Assembly: GCA_023264075.1 (NCBI GenBank)
Contig: JALQTG010000154.1
Coordinates: forward strand, 1-5,007
Direction of reading: 5' to 3'
From: Crocinitomicaceae bacterium
GTDB taxonomy: Bacteria > Bacteroidota > Bacteroidia > Flavobacteriales_D > Crocinitomicaceae
Length of the DNA: 5,007 nucleotides
A program made the position numbers and the translations under genes. Positions within the stretch are counted from its first letter, which is position 1, and each line of letters starts with the position of its first letter. Positions 1 through 5,007 of the stretch are shown one piece after another. A model generated the notes under the pieces. The model did no database searches and had not been told where the DNA came from. It saw only the letters and a program-made list of their open reading frames with translations.

Positions 1-66
1 AAGGATTAACCTTTAGTGTAAAGTGTGAAAAAAAAGAATCCATTTCAAGTTATTTTCACGCAAAAA

Positions 67-125
67 TAATAGTATTACTATCATTATCAAAAGTAATAGT
101 ATTAAAAAAAAGTTAAATACTATTA
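67..125. repeat. three copies of an 11-bp palindrome TAATA(G/C)TATTA
   Basis: TAATAGTATTA occurs exactly at 67-77 and 94-104, and on the opposite strand with one mismatch at 115-125 (AAATACTATTA). Each is itself an inverted repeat around a single central G/C. The first copy overlaps a longer near-palindrome at 65-85 (AATaATAGTA-T-TACTATcATT). Spacings are 27 and 21 bp. They could be operator half-site clusters for a neighbouring gene beyond position 1, or low-complexity AT repeats. Confidence 0.5.
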
Positions 126-143
126 GATTGATTGTATTTAACT
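104..143 (-). terminator. candidate intrinsic terminator of the DUF4290-murA-thioredoxin operon
   Basis: On the minus strand AGTTAAATAC (143-134) pairs perfectly over 10 bp with GTATTTAACT (120-111) across a 13-nt loop, followed directly by seven more T (110-104). Position, about 80 bp after the last stop codon, and the T-tract fit an intrinsic terminator. The stem has only two G-C pairs, so it would be weak. Confidence 0.5.
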
Positions 144-205
144 AATAAATAGCTCAATGAAAAAGTGCTTTCAATAAGAAAACAGTACGAAAAATAATGT
201 TATAA

Positions 206-218
206 GCTTAATTTAAGC
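206..218. repeat. 13-bp odd-centred palindrome after the tlpA-like gene
   Basis: GCTTAA-T-TTAAGC is a perfect inverted repeat around one base, starting 6 bp beyond the stop codon of the thioredoxin gene. As RNA it would give a small, weak hairpin without a T-run. It may stabilise the 3' end; no further function can be supported. Confidence 0.5.
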
Positions 219-223
219 AACTC

Positions 224-715
224 CTACTGCTTAATGAACTTGTCGAGCGTAATATGCAAATTCAATCCACGCAATTCATTGCCTTGAGCAACGATATTTC
301 CTTCGCCATCAATGAGAAGCGAATAGGGGATAGAGGTGATTCCATAAAGCTTTGCTACTTTGCCTCCTTCATCGAAACCGTGATATTTCCACCATAAATT
401 GTCGGTTTCTATCGCTGCTTTCCATTTTTCACGGTCACGATCGAGTGATACACTTACAATCTCCAACCCTTTACCCTTTTCAAATTTAGCTTTAGAATAC
501 TTTTCATACGCCTCCACAATATTCGGGTTTTCACGTCGACAAGGGCCGCACCAAGACGCCCAAAAATCGAGCAAGATCATTTTCTTTTTTATGGAAGATA
601 ATTTAAATTCTTTCCCATTCACATCCTCGATGGAAAAGTCGATGGATTTACTTCCAGTAGAAGGGTGCATGGCGAATGCAACAAAAACTATAAGTAAAGC
701 TAAAACTCTTTTCAT
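224..715 (-). CDS. TlpA/ResA-like thioredoxin-fold thiol-disulfide protein, exported
   Basis: The 163-residue product has a hydrophobic N-terminus (MKRVLALLIVFVAFA) with cleavage plausible between residues 15 and 22, so it should act in the periplasm; it has no lipobox Cys. The mature part is an AhpC/TSA-Redoxin type thioredoxin fold: the DFSIEDVNGKEFKLSSIK opening, LLDFWASWCGPCRRENP with the CxxC at 56-59, VSVSLDRDREKW, and the cis-proline motif SIPYSLLID with P130. It probably reduces or isomerises disulfides of envelope proteins, or acts in cytochrome c maturation as ResA does; the substrate is not visible. The ATG follows the murA TAA with no intervening base, implying co-transcription and translational coupling. 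It is the last gene of the DUF4290-murA operon within the window; a candidate terminator lies about 80 bp beyond its TAG stop. Confidence 0.92.
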   Translation of the reverse strand: MKRVLALLIVFVAFAMHPSTGSKSIDFSIEDVNGKEFKLSSIKKKMILLDFWASWCGPCRRENPNIVEAYEKYSKAKFEKGKGLEIVSVSLDRDREKWKAAIETDNLWWKYHGFDEGGKVAKLYGITSIPYSLLIDGEGNIVAQGNELRGLNLHITLDKFIKQ

Positions 716-2023
716 TTACGAAATTCTTCGGATGTCAGCTCCTAAGTTGTTCAAACGAATATCGATGTCTTGATATCCTCGATCAATCTGTTCGATGTTG
801 TGTATCACACTTTTTCCTTCTGCAGAGAGCGCGGCAATCAACAAGGATACCCCAGCGCGAATATCAGGCGAGGTCATTTGGATACCACGTAAGCTATTCT
901 CTCGATTTAATCCAATGACTGTTGCGCGGTGCGGATCACATAATATGATTTGTGCTCCCATATCAATGAGTTTATCCACGAAAAATAAGCGCGATTCAAA
1001 CATTTTTTGATGTATCAATACACTTCCTTTGGCTTGTGTTGCAACTACTAAAATAATACTTAATAAGTCAGGTGTAAATCCTGGCCATGGGGCATCTGCA
1101 ATTGTCAAGATAGAACCATCAATAAAAGTATCTACTTCGTATGATTTTTGAGCTGGCACAAAGATATCATCTCCTCGCCGTTCCAACTTAATTCCTAACC
1201 GCTGAAAGGTTTGCGGAATAATTCCTAGATCGTCCCAACTCACATCTTTAATGGTGATTTCTGATTGGGTCATTGCTGCAAGGCCGATGAAAGAACCGAT
1301 CTCAATCATATCTGGGAGGATTCTGTGATAACATCCACCTAACTCTTTTACTCCATCAATGTGAAGCATATTGCTGCCAATTCCAGTGATCTTCGCCCCC
1401 ATGTGATTCAACATTTTACATAACTGCTGTAAATAGGGTTCACATGCCGCATTGTAAATGGTTGTTTTTCCTTTTGCTAGAACAGCAGCCATCACAATAT
1501 TTGCTGTACCTGTTACTGAGGCCTCGTCTAAGTGAATATAGGTTCCTTTCAGTTTAGAAGCTTCAACCGTATAGAAATGCTCTTTTGAGTCAAAGTTGAA
1601 TTTAGCCCCCAGTTTAATAAACCCTTCGAAGTGTGTGTCTAGCCTTCTTCTTCCAATTTTATCACCTCCAGGCTTGGGCATAAACGCTTTTCCGAAGCGG
1701 GCCAAAAGCGGTCCTATAATCATAATGGATCCGCGTAGACTACTTGCACGTGTTTTAAAATCTTCGGATTTCAAATATTCTAAATCAACATCTTTTGCTT
1801 GGAAAATATAGGTGCCTCGTTCCACTTTTTCCACCTTTACCCCCATTGCTTGAAGCAAGTTGATGAGTTTATTTACATCGATAATATCTGGTAAATTTGA
1901 AATTGTAATTTTTTCTGGGCTTAATAAAACGGCAGATACTATTTGTAATGCTTCGTTCTTTGCTCCTTGAGGTACAAGTTCTCCTTTCAGTGACTTACCG
2001 CCGTGGATTTCAAAAGATGCCAT
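716..2023 (-). CDS. murA: UDP-N-acetylglucosamine 1-carboxyvinyltransferase (MurA), Asp-type active-site loop
   Basis: MurA transfers enolpyruvyl from phosphoenolpyruvate to UDP-GlcNAc, the first committed step of peptidoglycan synthesis, in the cytoplasm. The 435 residues make a full-length EPSP-synthase-type two-domain protein (usual length about 420). Visible signature residues include K22-N23 in GAKNEAL (K22/N23 of E. coli MurA), the loop PGGDKIGRRRLDTH (118-131) with R126 matching E. coli R120, D319 in PGFTPDLL (E. coli D305), FESR (342-345), R389 in DIRAG and R415 in IDRGY (E. coli R397). The loop residue equivalent to E. coli Cys115 is Asp121. Cys-to-Asp versions are active and are known from mycobacteria and chlamydiae to escape alkylation by fosfomycin. 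The ATG lies 9 bp after the DUF4290 stop; the TAA directly abuts the ATG of the next gene. No truncation or frameshift is seen. Confidence 0.97.
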   Translation of the reverse strand: MASFEIHGGKSLKGELVPQGAKNEALQIVSAVLLSPEKITISNLPDIIDVNKLINLLQAMGVKVEKVERGTYIFQAKDVDLEYLKSEDFKTRASSLRGSIMIIGPLLARFGKAFMPKPGGDKIGRRRLDTHFEGFIKLGAKFNFDSKEHFYTVEASKLKGTYIHLDEASVTGTANIVMAAVLAKGKTTIYNAACEPYLQQLCKMLNHMGAKITGIGSNMLHIDGVKELGGCYHRILPDMIEIGSFIGLAAMTQSEITIKDVSWDDLGIIPQTFQRLGIKLERRGDDIFVPAQKSYEVDTFIDGSILTIADAPWPGFTPDLLSIILVVATQAKGSVLIHQKMFESRLFFVDKLIDMGAQIILCDPHRATVIGLNRENSLRGIQMTSPDIRAGVSLLIAALSAEGKSVIHNIEQIDRGYQDIDIRLNNLGADIRRIS

Positions 2024-2032
2024 AGTGATTTA

Positions 2033-2674
2033 TTATTTTTTACGCTTTTTAGATTTTCCTTTTGGTTTAGGTTTAGATGATGTAACACCGAATTGACGTA
2101 TGATTTGATTGGTACTCAAAAGTTGTTCTTCCGGATCTGACAATTTGAGTTGACCTTTCGATAATTCTTCTAAATGACTTTCAATAATTCGATTTTCTAC
2201 ATTTTCTGTATGAAAATTAAGGTAATTTTTTTTCATTAAATTCCCCATCAAACTTGTCATATACTCCTTCTCCTCTACGTTTTCAATTTTAGATGTCTCA
2301 CGAATCATTTCTTCGGTATAGTATCCGAAGTGACCATATTTTGCCTTGTTTTTAGGATAAGGCATAATCTTGGGTCGCTCGGTTAACGTTTCGCGATTCG
2401 GCATTGGATATGGAGAGTCTACATCTAGTTCGAAATTAGACATAATGAACAAATGCGTCCACAGCTTATGTTTGTAGTCATCGATGTCTCGGAGGTGAGG
2501 ATTGAGTTGCCCCATTACATCGATAATCGCTTGTGCAGCCTTATTTCGCTCTTCTTTTTCTCCGATTGTTTTTGCGTAGTCGATCATATTTTGCACATTT
2601 CTCCCATATTCAGGAATGTGCATCATTGATCGTTGGGTATTATAGGTTAATCCTTCCTTAATTATTTCGTTCAT
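2033..2674 (-). CDS. DUF4290 domain-containing protein, conserved in Bacteroidota, function unknown
   Basis: The 213-residue product matches what I know of the DUF4290 family, largely confined to Bacteroidota and commonly found next to murA. The N-terminal two thirds are mostly helical. Conserved-looking stretches include LTYNTQR (9-15), IPEYGRNVQNMI (20-31), MGQLNPHLRDIDDYKHKLWTHLF (about 54-76) and KYGHFGYYTEEMI (112-124). The C-terminus (201-213) is a lysine/arginine-rich tail, KPKPKGKSKKRKK, which could bind nucleic acid or acidic surfaces. There is no signal peptide or membrane segment, so it is predicted cytoplasmic. The ATG is the first plausible start after the upstream terminator; an ATG 8 bp upstream is out of frame. 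Its TAA is 9 bp before murA, so the two are surely co-transcribed. A role connected to envelope or cell-wall synthesis is only guilt by association. Confidence 0.9.
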   Translation of the reverse strand: MNEIIKEGLTYNTQRSMMHIPEYGRNVQNMIDYAKTIGEKEERNKAAQAIIDVMGQLNPHLRDIDDYKHKLWTHLFIMSNFELDVDSPYPMPNRETLTERPKIMPYPKNKAKYGHFGYYTEEMIRETSKIENVEEKEYMTSLMGNLMKKNYLNFHTENVENRIIESHLEELSKGQLKLSDPEEQLLSTNQIIRQFGVTSSKPKPKGKSKKRKK

Positions 2675-2682
2675 AATGCATT

Positions 2683-2717
2683 AAAAATTGAAAAAGGGAA
2701 GGTGAATTTCCTTCCCT
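2683..2717 (-). terminator. strong rho-independent terminator
   Basis: On the minus strand AGGGAAGG (2717-2710) pairs perfectly with CCTTCCCT (2702-2695) across a 7-nt loop, followed at once by TTTT, then CAA, then TTTTT. This is a textbook intrinsic terminator with a GC-containing 8-bp stem. It lies between the stop of the 32-aa gene (2730) and the start of the DUF4290 gene (2674), so it should end the upstream transcript. On the plus strand the hairpin lacks a T-run, so the orientation is clear. Confidence 0.85.
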
Positions 2718-2729
2718 GTAAAGTCTTGC

Positions 2730-2828
2730 TTATCCCCAGATAAGTATGGAAGTAATCACAGCCAATGCGAAAACGGTGTAAATTACACCGACTGCTGCTG
2801 TTGATTCTTCGAAAAAATTGTCAGGCAT
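2730..2828 (-). CDS. tiny single-pass membrane protein (32 aa), unknown function
   Basis: An ATG-TAA frame encodes 32 residues. It starts with an acidic polar segment (MPDNFFEEST), followed by an uninterrupted hydrophobic stretch (about residues 11-30, AAVGVIYTVFALAVITSILI) and ends in WG. This is the profile of a single-pass inner-membrane micropeptide with the acidic N-terminus on one side and almost nothing on the other. Support for a real gene: a promoter-like site ends about 18 bp upstream, the ATG is preceded by an A-rich leader (typical in Bacteroidota, which seldom use Shine-Dalgarno), and a strong intrinsic terminator begins 12 bp after the stop. It would thus be a short monocistronic mRNA. 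I do not recognise the family. Small subunits of respiratory or transport complexes have this shape, but nothing nearby points to a partner. An alternative is an RNA gene with a fortuitous frame (see internal palindrome). Confidence 0.6.
   Translation of the reverse strand: MPDNFFEESTAAVGVIYTVFALAVITSILIWG
2774..2790. repeat. 17-bp perfect palindrome inside the 32-aa gene
   Basis: CGGTGTAA (2774-2781) and TTACACCG (2783-2790) are exact inverted repeats around one central base. It covers the codons for about residues 14-18 (GVIYT) of the small membrane protein. In RNA it would form a 7-bp stem with a 3-nt loop; in DNA it would look like a dimeric operator. It has no following T-run, so it is not a terminator. 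Confidence 0.8.
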
Positions 2829-2976
2829 AGTATTTATTTTTTGTGCTAAAGATAATTATTTTTTTGAGATGAAATAGTGTCGCGATGTTAAGATTTTATG
2901 ACCTTATACAAGATGATAATTTACGTTTTTGAAAGCCAATAGCAATTTGCTAAGATCGCAGACTGTCTAGAGAAAA
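2829..2976. other. AT-rich spacer between the exported-protein gene and the 32-aa gene
   Basis: No open frame of note was seen. Besides the promoter-like site, it holds two short odd-centred palindromes just after the stop of the exported-protein gene: TAGCAA-T-TTGCTA at 2940-2952 and AGAC-T-GTCT at 2960-2968. Neither is followed by a T-run on the minus strand, so at best they are weak 3'-end hairpins. Confidence 0.6.
2847..2874 (-). promoter_or_regulatory. candidate Bacteroidota-type promoter for the 32-aa gene
   Basis: Read on the minus strand, TATCTTTA (2854-2847) matches five of the six fixed positions of the Bacteroidota -7 element TAnnTTTG. A TTTC (2874-2871) lies 16 bp upstream, near where the -33 TTTG/TTG element is expected. 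The -7 element ends 18 bp before the ATG, implying a very short leader. AT-rich DNA produces such matches by chance, so confidence is moderate. Confidence 0.42.
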
Positions 2977-3360
2977 TTACCGCTTCACAAAGACCATCGA
3001 AGGTCTCGGGTTCAATCCATCTCTGAGGATTTTTTTGCCGCGTCGAAAAAGTTGCCAATTTTCTATTGTTCCGTCTTCAAAATATACTTTAAGCGAGTAG
3101 TATTTTTTGGTGGGCGCTGTCACTTGATACCTACCTTTTGTTACCTTGTTGGGGGAGGAAAGTAAGAGTTCATTGTAACTCAGCTTTAAGGTGAGGTTAA
3201 CAGACGGAATAGTTACAGGAGATTTATTTACCATTACCTCGTAGCTGTCCTGAGTCCCCGTGTAGGTGCCGATTAAACGTTTGGGAATAGGGTTTTTACC
3301 TACCCCTGAAAGGACGATGAGTGCTAACCAAAGCAGGGCTGTAAATTTCAATAATTTCAC
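2977..3360 (-). CDS. small exported protein of unknown function, beta-rich
   Basis: I do not recognise a named family. The 127-residue product begins with MKLLK and a hydrophobic stretch (about residues 6-20), a plausible Sec signal peptide; there is no cysteine lipobox, so it is probably periplasmic or secreted rather than a lipoprotein. The mature part alternates short beta-prone segments (IGTYTGTQDSYEV, VNLTLKLSYNELLL, GRYQV, YYSLKVYF, ENWQLFRRGKKI) and ends RDGLNPRPSMVFVKR. The IGTYTG opening and strand pattern suggest a small beta-barrel or sandwich, lipocalin-like at most; this is inference. The start is GTG: an in-frame TAA stands directly before it, so no earlier start is possible, and the signal peptide begins there. 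It follows the phosphatase gene by 55 bp, so co-transcription is possible but not shown. Confidence 0.72.
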   Translation of the reverse strand: MKLLKFTALLWLALIVLSGVGKNPIPKRLIGTYTGTQDSYEVMVNKSPVTIPSVNLTLKLSYNELLLSSPNKVTKGRYQVTAPTKKYYSLKVYFEDGTIENWQLFRRGKKILRDGLNPRPSMVFVKR

Positions 3361-3415
3361 TTAATGCTTGTATAATTTGCAGCTAATTTACAAAAAAGGA
3401 TAGTAAATTATCGGA

Positions 3416-4648
3416 CTAAAATATCCTACAACTCAAAATTGCCGTATCGTCATCTGGGTCTTTTTTACCTCTCCATTCATCCAGTTTGGAAAAGATGAGG
3501 TTATTTAAATCTTCCATTTTGAGCGGGTAGAAACTATGAATAAGTTTAATGAGTCGGTCGGTTTCGTAATATTCACCTTCTTGGTTTTCTAACTCGACTA
3601 CTCCATCCGTGTATAGTACAAGCGTAGAATTTGGGGGAATGGTGATTTCATCGGGTTCAATGAATGGAATTTCATCAAACATACCTAATCCGACACATCC
3701 TTTGTCTAGAAAGGTAGCTTTTCGCCCATTGGTTAAAATCGGGTGGTTGTGACCCGCGTTGATGTATTTCAACCTACGTGTTGTGCTGTTGTATTGAGCG
3801 ATGAAGAAGGTGATGAATTTTTCGCCTTTAGCACTACGCATTACTTTTTTGTTAAGTTCCCCGATTAGAAATTCAAGGTCGAAGCGCTGGTAATTGTATA
3901 ATGTTCGAATGGTCGCTTGAAAATTAGCCATGAGCATAGCCGCGCTGATTCCTTTTCCCGAAACATCAGCGATGCACACAATAAATTCTTCGTCATTCAG
4001 AGGGATGAAATCATAATAATCACCGCCCACTTCGTGGCGCGCGCGATGGTTGGCAGCCAAATCGATCCGTTTATCCGATGGCAAATCTGTTGGGAAAAGC
4101 ATTTTTTGCATTTCAGAGGCTACTTCTAATTCCTTTTTAATGCGCTCTTGCTTCAAGCTTTGCTTCGCCATACGTTTGTTTTCGATGGCAACAACAATGA
4201 TGTTGGTGAGTGTTTGGATAAAATTGAGATTGTCGAAAGAGCTACTTGGCTTTAAGTTTTCTTCTTTTATGCCCTTAATGAGTAAGAATGCCAATGGTTT
4301 TTCTTTATGGTGAACAGGAATCACTACATCGAATTCGTTCAATATATCTACATGGGAGGACTCAATAACGGTGATGTCTTTAAAACGCATCAGGTCACGG
4401 TCGACGTCGATCTGCTTAATCTTTCCTTTGAAACCTGTTTTGATCAGTGGCTCCCAAGTATCTTGCTTGTTAAAGAGCACAAACTTTTCAAATCCCAACT
4501 GTTCTTTTAGGATAAACTCGTAGATAAGAATGAGCTCTTCGACAGATCGATTGGTGTTGATGCCCGTTGTAATTTCCAAGAGTGAGTTCAACTTGAAGTC
4601 TTTCAACTTTAGTTGTCGCTCTAATTCTAGGATAAGGGCGTCTTTCAC
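3416..4648 (-). CDS. GAF domain + SpoIIE-type PP2C serine/threonine phosphatase
   Basis: This 410-residue soluble protein has three parts. Residues about 25-160 form a GAF-like sensor domain. Residues about 160-188 are a charged helical linker ending ELEVASEMQKMLFP, typical of RsbU-like phosphatases. Residues about 195-410 are the SpoIIE/PP2C domain. Metal-binding motifs are intact: GGDYYD (208-213), DVSGKG (228-233), NAGH (297-300), YTDG (346-349) and DDDT (399-402), so it should be an active Mn/Mg-dependent protein phosphatase. Relatives dephosphorylate STAS-domain anti-sigma-factor antagonists or similar partners; the substrate here is unknown. No transmembrane segment is visible, so it is probably cytoplasmic. 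The start is GTG: the opening KDALILELERQLKLKDFKLNSLLEI matches the usual family N-terminus, and the codon lies 2 bp past the LpxD-like stop, suggesting translational coupling. No clear Shine-Dalgarno site is seen. No kinase, STAS or anti-sigma gene is in the window. Confidence 0.93.
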   Translation of the reverse strand: MKDALILELERQLKLKDFKLNSLLEITTGINTNRSVEELILIYEFILKEQLGFEKFVLFNKQDTWEPLIKTGFKGKIKQIDVDRDLMRFKDITVIESSHVDILNEFDVVIPVHHKEKPLAFLLIKGIKEENLKPSSSFDNLNFIQTLTNIIVVAIENKRMAKQSLKQERIKKELEVASEMQKMLFPTDLPSDKRIDLAANHRARHEVGGDYYDFIPLNDEEFIVCIADVSGKGISAAMLMANFQATIRTLYNYQRFDLEFLIGELNKKVMRSAKGEKFITFFIAQYNSTTRRLKYINAGHNHPILTNGRKATFLDKGCVGLGMFDEIPFIEPDEITIPPNSTLVLYTDGVVELENQEGEYYETDRLIKLIHSFYPLKMEDLNNLIFSKLDEWRGKKDPDDDTAILSCRIF

Positions 4649-4650
4649 GA

Positions 4651-5007
4651 TTAAAGATTTTCTATGATTTCTGGCAGTTTACGCAAAGCAGCGAGTTCGC
4701 GATAGGCGAGTCGAATATCTTTCGCGGGACTACCAAAATACGTTCTGTCTGGAGCAAGACTTTTCGATATTCCGGATTGTGCGAACACGACCACGTTTTC
4801 TCCAATTACTACATCACTCGCACAACCTACTTGACCCCAAAGGGTGACATTATCCTTGAGTTCAACGCAACCAGCGATACCCACGTTGGCCGCGAGTAAG
4901 CAATTCTTGCCAATAATGGTATCGTGTCCAATGTGTATGTGATTGTCCAACTTGGATCCTTCCCCAATGATGGTGAGCGCTGATACACCTGCGTCAATCG
5001 TGCAAGA
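4651..5007 (-). CDS. LpxD-like UDP-3-O-acylglucosamine N-acyltransferase, C-terminal part (5' end outside window)
   Basis: The reading frame is open to the window edge, so 118 C-terminal residues are visible; an in-frame TTG at 4950 is internal, not the start. The sequence shows hexapeptide repeats of a left-handed beta-helix (IIGEGSKL, IIGKNCLL, ELKDNVTL, VVIGENVV), then the LpxD-like tail SGISKSL, TYFGSPAKD and a final helix ending LPEIIENL. LpxD N-acylates UDP-3-O-acylglucosamine from acyl-ACP in cytoplasmic lipid A synthesis. The LDNHIHIGHD motif keeps the His aligned with the catalytic His of E. coli LpxD (H239; visible residue 28). Two family positions differ: the usual IDRG/IDRA is IDAG, and the His of the GQVGIxGH motif is Asp in GQVGCASD (visible residue 65). 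This may therefore be the second, divergent LpxD paralogue found in many Bacteroidota, possibly with altered substrate. The family is well supported; exact substrate is not. The next gene starts 2 bp after its TAA stop. Confidence 0.85.
   Translation of the reverse strand, partial: SCTIDAGVSALTIIGEGSKLDNHIHIGHDTIIGKNCLLAANVGIAGCVELKDNVTLWGQVGCASDVVIGENVVVFAQSGISKSLAPDRTYFGSPAKDIRLAYRELAALRKLPEIIENL

Larger units (their letters stand above)
1..223. other. AT-rich non-coding region downstream of the operon
   Basis: No credible gene is visible on either strand; the longest minus-strand frame noted encodes 23 residues. The stretch holds the candidate terminator, the palindrome cluster and the small 3' hairpin described separately. 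Whether it also carries the promoter of a gene to the left cannot be judged from this window. Confidence 0.6.

Noticed and set aside
13..84. Minus-strand 23-codon hydrophobic frame at the left end
   Set aside because: It begins inside the palindrome cluster, is made of AT-rich codons that give hydrophobic residues by chance, and has no terminator or clear promoter, unlike the 32-codon gene.
399..773. Plus-strand open frame of 124 codons
   Set aside because: It lies antisense to the strongly supported thioredoxin gene (WCGPC, cis-Pro) and the murA end, and its translation shows no recognisable family.
795..1811. Two plus-strand open frames of 71 codons each (795-1010 and 1596-1811)
   Set aside because: Both are antisense to murA, whose full set of active-site motifs is intact; no domain or leader supports them.
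2940..2968. Palindromes TAGCAA-T-TTGCTA and AGAC-T-GTCT as a terminator of the exported-protein gene
   Set aside because: Neither is followed by a T-run on the minus strand and the stems are short; kept only as a note in the spacer entry.
3917..4510. Three overlapping plus-strand frames of 67-87 codons
   Set aside because: They are antisense to the GAF-SpoIIE phosphatase gene and overlap one another; composition looks like shadow coding.
1..5007. Mobile element, CRISPR array, tRNA, rRNA, phage or defence system
   Set aside because: No transposase, integrase, regular spacer-repeat pattern, cloverleaf or defence-family motif was seen; the genes are housekeeping or envelope-related.

Overview
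The window looks like chromosomal DNA from a Bacteroidota bacterium, probably in or near Flavobacteriales. The evidence is a DUF4290 gene directly upstream of murA, a MurA with Asp in place of the catalytic-loop Cys (PGGDKIG), an LpxD-like acyltransferase next to a GAF-SpoIIE phosphatase, AT-rich spacers, a lack of clear Shine-Dalgarno sites, and a promoter-like site resembling the Bacteroidota TAnnTTTG element. The assignment rests on recognised protein families, not a database search. Every convincing gene lies on the minus strand, so transcription runs from high to low coordinates.

Layout in transcription order: (1) 5007-4651, the C-terminal end of an LpxD-like left-handed beta-helix acyltransferase, cut by the window edge. 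(2) 4648-3416, a GAF + SpoIIE/PP2C phosphatase starting with GTG only 2 bp after the lpxD-like stop. (3) 3360-2977, a small exported protein of unknown function, also with a GTG start. (4) 2828-2730, a 32-residue single-membrane-segment protein with its own promoter-like site and a strong intrinsic terminator (2717-2683). (5) 2674-2033 DUF4290, 2023-716 murA and 715-224 a TlpA/ResA-like thioredoxin, spaced by 9 and 0 bp and almost certainly one operon. (6) 223-1, an AT-rich non-coding tail with a candidate terminator and repeated odd-centred palindromes.

The common theme is the cell envelope: an LpxD-type enzyme (lipid A-like acylation), MurA (first committed step of peptidoglycan synthesis), and two exported proteins. 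The phosphatase is probably a partner-switching or signalling output whose partners are not in view. No mobile element, CRISPR array, tRNA or rRNA was seen. The region is mostly conserved housekeeping. The least explained parts are the tiny membrane-protein gene with its internal palindrome, the conserved but uncharacterised DUF4290 gene, and the palindrome cluster at the left end.
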